From Rhodococcoides fascians NBRC 12155 = LMG 3623 (GTDB lineage Bacteria; Actinomycetota; Actinomycetes; Mycobacteriales; Mycobacteriaceae), in the NCBI RefSeq assembly GCF_001894785.1, contig NZ_BCWW01000015.1:1-44553 (forward strand): a stretch of 44,553 nucleotides of DNA, read 5' to 3'. The position numbers and the translations under genes were made by a program. Each line of letters begins with the position of its first letter. Position 1 is the stretch's first letter. Below are positions 41,530-44,553 of this stretch, piece by piece. The notes under the pieces are model-generated. The model saw only the letters and a list, made by a program, of their open reading frames with translations, had not been told where the DNA came from and ran no database searches.

Positions 41530-42201
41530 TCAGAAGAGCCGGAACTCGGTGCTGTCGGTGCCGCGGAGAACGTCGTAGTCGAGTGTCAGACAACGTATAC
41601 CGCGATCGGTGGCCAGAGTCTTCGCCTGCGGCTTGATGACCTGTGCGGCGAACACACCGCTGACCGGTGCCAGCAACGGGTCACGATTGAGCAGTTCGAG
41701 GTACCGAGTCAACTGCTCCACACCGTCGATTTCACCGCGACGCTTGATCTCGACGGCGACAGTGCCACCATCTGCGTTGCGGCACAACAGATCCACCGGT
41801 CCGATTGCCGTCATGTATTCACGCCGCACCAGGGTGTACCCCTCACCGAGGGTGTTGACGTGTTCTGCGAGCAACTCCTGCAGATGAGCCTCGACACCGT
41901 CTTTGACCAACCCTGGATCGATCCCCAATTCATGACTGGAATCGAGTTCGACGTCGTCGATCGTGATGCGGAGTTCTTCGCCCGCCTTGTTGGTGACGAC
42001 CCATTTGATGGTTTCGTCCTCGGTGGTCTCGACCATCCAACAGGGCGGAGACATCCAGTTGAGGGGCTTGTACGCCCTGTCGTCCGCGTGCACACTGACC
42101 GATCCGTCGGACTTGACGAGCAGCAGGCGTCGAGCGGAAGGGAGATGTGCGGTGAGGCGGCCGATGTAGTCCACTTGGCAACGAGCAATAACTAAACGCA
42201 C
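41530..42201 (-). CDS. nucS: Mismatch endonuclease NucS (EndoMS)
   Basis: 223 residues, full length. NucS cuts both strands at mismatches and provides mismatch repair in Actinobacteria that lack MutS/MutL. The N-terminal dimer and DNA-binding domain (MRLVIARCQVDYIGRLTAHL) leads to a RecB-like nuclease core with Asp137 (GPVDLL) and Glu151-x-Lys153 (AVEIKRRGEIDGVEQ). The extreme C-terminus EFRLF is the beta-clamp-binding motif. The GTG start has a TANNNT box 6 bases upstream. It diverges from the adenylate cyclase gene; their -10 boxes are 15 bases apart. Confidence 0.96.
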   Translation of the reverse strand: MRLVIARCQVDYIGRLTAHLPSARRLLLVKSDGSVSVHADDRAYKPLNWMSPPCWMVETTEDETIKWVVTNKAGEELRITIDDVELDSSHELGIDPGLVKDGVEAHLQELLAEHVNTLGEGYTLVRREYMTAIGPVDLLCRNADGGTVAVEIKRRGEIDGVEQLTRYLELLNRDPLLAPVSGVFAAQVIKPQAKTLATDRGIRCLTLDYDVLRGTDSTEFRLF

Positions 42202-42207
42202 TCGACC

Positions 42208-42213
42208 ACCATA
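42208..42213 (-). promoter_or_regulatory. -10 element of leaderless nucS
   Basis: Minus-strand TATGGT, 6 bases, then GTG at 42201. Confidence 0.6.
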
Positions 42214-42228
42214 AGGCAGCACGGCCGT

Positions 42229-42234
42229 TACTCT
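42229..42234 (+). promoter_or_regulatory. -10 element of adenylate cyclase gene
   Basis: TACTCT ends 9 bases before ATG 42244, predicting a leader of 2-3 bases. A GTG at 42235 abuts the box and would fall upstream of transcription. Confidence 0.5.
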
Positions 42235-42243
42235 GTGACCACC

Positions 42244-43833
42244 ATGCCCCAATTCAGACGATCTGCCGCTCCGCTGGGTTCCCGGCTCCTCGGAGACACC
42301 ACCGAATCGCCACGCCGACGCCGGATCCGAATCCAGCTGTTGCTGACGGTGTTCCTGGTCCTGTCCAATCTGATCGGTGCGGTGATCGTCGGCGTTCTGA
42401 TCAGTGTGGTCGTTCCAGGCCCGGACGTTCTGGACATGAAGTACTACTGGTGGGTCAACTTCATCGTCGTCCCGGTGTACGTCTTTCTGGCATTCCTGGT
42501 CGGTGTCGTCTGGGGCACCACACGCGCGCTCAGCAGTCTGCGGTGGGGCATAGAGGATCGCGAACCCACCCGATCCGAGCAGGTCGCGACGCTGGCCATG
42601 CCCTGGCGCCTGACGCGCATGCAGGTTGCGCTGTGGACCGGTGGACTGATTCTGCTCACGACGATCGACGGCATCATCGACCCGCAGGCAATCCCGAAGG
42701 TGGCGTTCACCATCGCCGCGGGCGGCACGGTCGTGTGCGCCTTCAGCTACCTGCTCAGTGAGTTCGCTCTGCGGCCCATCGCGGCTCGTGCCCTGCAAGC
42801 GGGCGACCCACGGCGCATCCGGATCGCCGGTGTCATGGGGCGTTCCATCCTGTCGTGGTTGCTGGGAACCGGCGTTCCGGTCTCCGGCCTGATGATGATC
42901 GCGGTGTTCCGCTTCCTTCGACCCGAGACCAGTGCAAACCAGCTCGCTGTGTCCATCCTCGCGCTCGGCGGCATCACCATCGTCTTCGGCTTCGCCCTGA
43001 CCGTCCTGGGCGGATTCGCGACCACCTCCCCCATCAACAACGTGCGGGCGGGCATGGCCGAAGTCGAGAAGGGCAACATGGATGTCCGACTCGCGGTGTA
43101 CGACGGCACCGAGCTCGGCGAACTGCAGAGCGGTTTCAACCGGATGGCCGACGGTGTGCGCGATCGAGAGAAGATCCGCGACCTGTTCGGACGACACGTC
43201 GGACACGAGGTAGCCGAGAAGGCCCTGCAGTCCGAGAGTGAACTCGGGGGCCAGGAGCGCGATATCGCAGTGTTCTTCATCGACCTGGTGGGCTCCACCG
43301 AGTTGGCCGCATCACGACCGCCGACCGAGGTGGTGGATCTACTCAACCGCTTCTTCGCCGTCGTCGTCGACGAGGTGGACGAACACGGCGGCTTCATCAA
43401 CAAATTCGAGGGCGACGCGGCGCTCGCCATCTTCGGAGCACCGAACGACATTCCGGATCACTGCGGATCGGCACTCTCGGCCGCACGTGCCATTGCCCGC
43501 CGATTGCTGGTCGAAGTACCCGAGTGCAGCGCAGCCGTCGGCGTTGCAGCCGGCCGAGCCGTTGCCGGCAATGTGGGAGCAAAGTCGAGATTCGAGTACA
43601 CCGTCATCGGCGATCCGGTCAACGAGGCTGCGCGATTATCGGAACTGGCCAAGAGTGCTCCCGGTGCGATACTCGCTTCCAAAACAGCGGTAGACGGTGC
43701 TGCCGAGAACGAAGCGGACCGCTGGGAATTCGGTGATCGAGTAACCCTTCGAGGGCGATCCGCAGAGACAGTTCTGGCGAACCCCAAGGACGTGAAGGTT
43801 TCCGCAGACGAGGCCGAATCCGTTCACGTCTGA
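42244..43833 (+). CDS. Membrane-bound class III adenylate cyclase with HAMP domain
   Basis: 529 residues. It makes cAMP from ATP at the inner membrane face. Six membrane helices lie between residues 29 and 259 (for example RIQLLLTVFLVLSNLIGAVIVG and ITIVFGFALTVLGGFAT). A HAMP linker follows at about 262-315 (SPINNVRAGMAEVEKGNMDVRL). The cyclase domain spans about 338-475 with metal Asp347 (FFIDLVGST) and Asp391 (KFEGDAAL), Lys387 and Asp457 for adenine recognition, and the transition-state pair Asn460 and Arg464, so all catalytic residues are present. It resembles the Rv1318c-Rv1320c group and is in the same place. ATG 42244 is preferred over GTG 42235 because of the promoter. Confidence 0.94.
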   Translation: MPQFRRSAAPLGSRLLGDTTESPRRRRIRIQLLLTVFLVLSNLIGAVIVGVLISVVVPGPDVLDMKYYWWVNFIVVPVYVFLAFLVGVVWGTTRALSSLRWGIEDREPTRSEQVATLAMPWRLTRMQVALWTGGLILLTTIDGIIDPQAIPKVAFTIAAGGTVVCAFSYLLSEFALRPIAARALQAGDPRRIRIAGVMGRSILSWLLGTGVPVSGLMMIAVFRFLRPETSANQLAVSILALGGITIVFGFALTVLGGFATTSPINNVRAGMAEVEKGNMDVRLAVYDGTELGELQSGFNRMADGVRDREKIRDLFGRHVGHEVAEKALQSESELGGQERDIAVFFIDLVGSTELAASRPPTEVVDLLNRFFAVVVDEVDEHGGFINKFEGDAALAIFGAPNDIPDHCGSALSAARAIARRLLVEVPECSAAVGVAAGRAVAGNVGAKSRFEYTVIGDPVNEAARLSELAKSAPGAILASKTAVDGAAENEADRWEFGDRVTLRGRSAETVLANPKDVKVSADEAESVHV

Positions 43834-43923
43834 TCCACCCGATCCGTGGGCTCAGTACGTGTAGTGCACTGTGCCCCTGCCGTTTTCATCACTGACGACT
43901 CGGCCGTCCTGTGCCCCGTCCCC

Positions 43924-44171
43924 CTCGCGAATGCGCGCGCGTTTGTCGAACGCTCACGACATCGCTGAAAATTCTGCGCGCGCCTCGCGAATGCGAGCGC
44001 GTCTGCAGAATCGAAGTTTGCCCACGATCGATCGCCAAGCTTCGATGGGCAGTAGTTGGCTTGTTGGGGTTGGGTTCGGTTCGACGGCTCGCGAACGCGC
44101 ACGCGTTTGTCGGGTGCGCGCAGTCTGGTGTCGCTGTTCTGCTCGCGTGTGGCGAGTGCGCGCGCGTTCGC
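43924..44171. repeat. Four copies of a 23-bp GC-rich repeat
   Basis: Copies begin at 43924, 43984, 44088 and 44149, with consensus CTCGCGAAYGCGCGCGCGTT plus TGT. Copies 1-3 differ at only a few positions; copy 4 is more diverged. Spacings are 60, 104 and 61 bases. The stretch 43834-44298 around them has no convincing gene: open frames on both strands simply translate the repeats (for example RECARVCR-type peptides). Confidence 0.8.
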
Positions 44172-44298
44172 GGCCCTGAGGTGAGGGGGCGGGCGGTCCG
44201 TATGGCGAGTGATGGGACTGGGGGTGCAGGTGTCGATGCCTGCGCGTTCAGTTCAACGAAAGGGGTGAATACTGTTGTGTGGGTGTTGCTTTCGAATG

Positions 44299-44335
44299 CA
44301 AACAACCCCCGACCGTGATGGTCGGGGGTTGTTTG
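44299..44335 (-). terminator. Terminator of the rRNA operon
   Basis: A perfect 16-bp stem, CAAACAACCCCCGACC (44299-44314) with 44320-44335, loop GTGAT. It lies 11 bases beyond the 5S 3' end on the minus strand and carries its own T-rich descending arm. Confidence 0.9.
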
Positions 44336-44346
44336 GTTCACGTTGT

Positions 44347-44465
44347 GTTCGGCGGTGTCCTACTCTCCCACACCCTGTCGAGTGCAGTACCATCGGCGCT
44401 GGAGGGCTTAGCTTCCGGGTTCGGAATGGGACCGGGCGTTTCCCCTCCGCTATGGCCGCCGTAAC
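44347..44465 (-). rRNA. rrf: 5S ribosomal RNA
   Basis: 119 bases on the minus strand. The 5' end GTTACGGCGGCCATAG pairs with the 3' end CCGCCGAAC, and conserved internal segments CCCGGTCCCATTCCGAACCC and GGTACTGCACTCG-type sequence are present. As the last gene of an rRNA operon it implies 23S and 16S genes beyond the right edge. Confidence 0.96.
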
Positions 44466-44553
44466 TCTGCGAAACAGTGTCACGAGCGAACCTGTCACCC
44501 ACACATGTGTGGGGTGGCGGATTCGTGTATTCGGTTGTGTTACTGAACAACTA
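44466..44553 (-). other. 23S-5S spacer with processing-type stem
   Basis: The spacer upstream of 5S contains the fully self-complementary CCCACACATGTGTGGG (44498-44513). A stem here would fit a cleavage site in rRNA precursor processing. The 23S 3' end is not recognisable inside the window. Confidence 0.5.

Noticed and set aside
41530..43206. Long 558-codon minus-strand frame including nucS
   Set aside because: Only the last 223 codons match NucS; the N-terminal extension is antisense to the cyclase gene, and the leaderless box fixes the start at 42201.
43924..44171. Repeats considered as a CRISPR array
   Set aside because: Only four copies, uneven spacing (60, 104, 61), a diverged last copy, and no cas genes.
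43911..44318. Open frames on both strands across the GC-rich repeats
   Set aside because: They only translate the repeat units (RECARVCR, NARAFAR and the like) and have no start signal or domain.

Overview
The window is high-GC DNA from a mycolic-acid actinobacterium, most likely Rhodococcus or a close Nocardiaceae relative. The evidence is a single giant type I fatty acid synthase, NucS instead of a MutS/MutL system, GlgE alpha-glucan synthesis, tRNA genes without encoded CCA, many GTG starts, and gene order that follows two blocks of the Mycobacterium tuberculosis chromosome. From memory of that genome these are the Rv2520c-Rv2524c block (DUF3618, bcp, M20 peptidase, acpS, fas) and the Rv1342c-Rv1318c block (DUF3817, rdgB, rph, Rv1339-like hydrolase, rhomboid, P1 peptidase, DUF2017, clpS, pncB, dinG, glgP, glgE, glgB, thioredoxin-like protein, thiolase, mce, nucS, adenylate cyclase). 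Here the two blocks lie side by side. The species call is inference.

Layout. 1-960: gene-poor stretch with a possible insertion-sequence end, a run of small hairpins and a nested inverted repeat, ending at a tRNA-Lys gene. 1128-5688: DUF3618 protein, peroxiredoxin bcp, M20 dipeptidase, a membrane-anchored protein with an actin/Hsp70-like head, and a TetR regulator. 5697-15457: shared terminator and the fas-acpS operon. 15458-16622: a promoter region with three palindromes, then a divergent gene with an endonuclease III-like fold. 16636-19928: second TetR regulator, tRNA-Leu, maleylpyruvate-isomerase-family protein, two small membrane proteins, secreted lipase. 19946-24981: minus-strand run rph-rdgB, metallo-hydrolase, rhomboid, P1 peptidase, DUF2017 and clpS. 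25048-28487: pncB and dinG. 28495-36904: alpha-glucan cluster, with glgP facing away from glgE-glgB and a lipoprotein metallopeptidase tailing the latter. 36910-43833: thioredoxin/TPR-like co-chaperone, DUF3817, thiolase, methylmalonyl-CoA epimerase, DivIVA-like coiled coil, zinc-ribbon protein, nucS, adenylate cyclase. 43834-44553: four copies of a GC-rich repeat, a strong terminator and the 5S rRNA at the downstream end of an rRNA operon entering from the right on the minus strand.

Most of this is core metabolism: acyl-chain synthesis with its own phosphopantetheinyl transferase, NAD salvage, glycogen and maltosyl-phosphate glucan metabolism, acyl-CoA turnover, mismatch-linked repair and cAMP signalling (both a cyclase and an Rv1339-type hydrolase thought to degrade cAMP).

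The most consistent novel signal is regulatory. At least thirteen genes have TANNNT placed exactly 6 or 7 bases before the start codon with no Shine-Dalgarno, which predicts leaderless mRNAs and fixes several start codons. Other points of interest are a paired palindrome in the fas promoter region, a catalytically degenerate endonuclease III-like protein beside it, and the absence of murI and cysM-cysO-mec from the places expected by comparison with M. tuberculosis.
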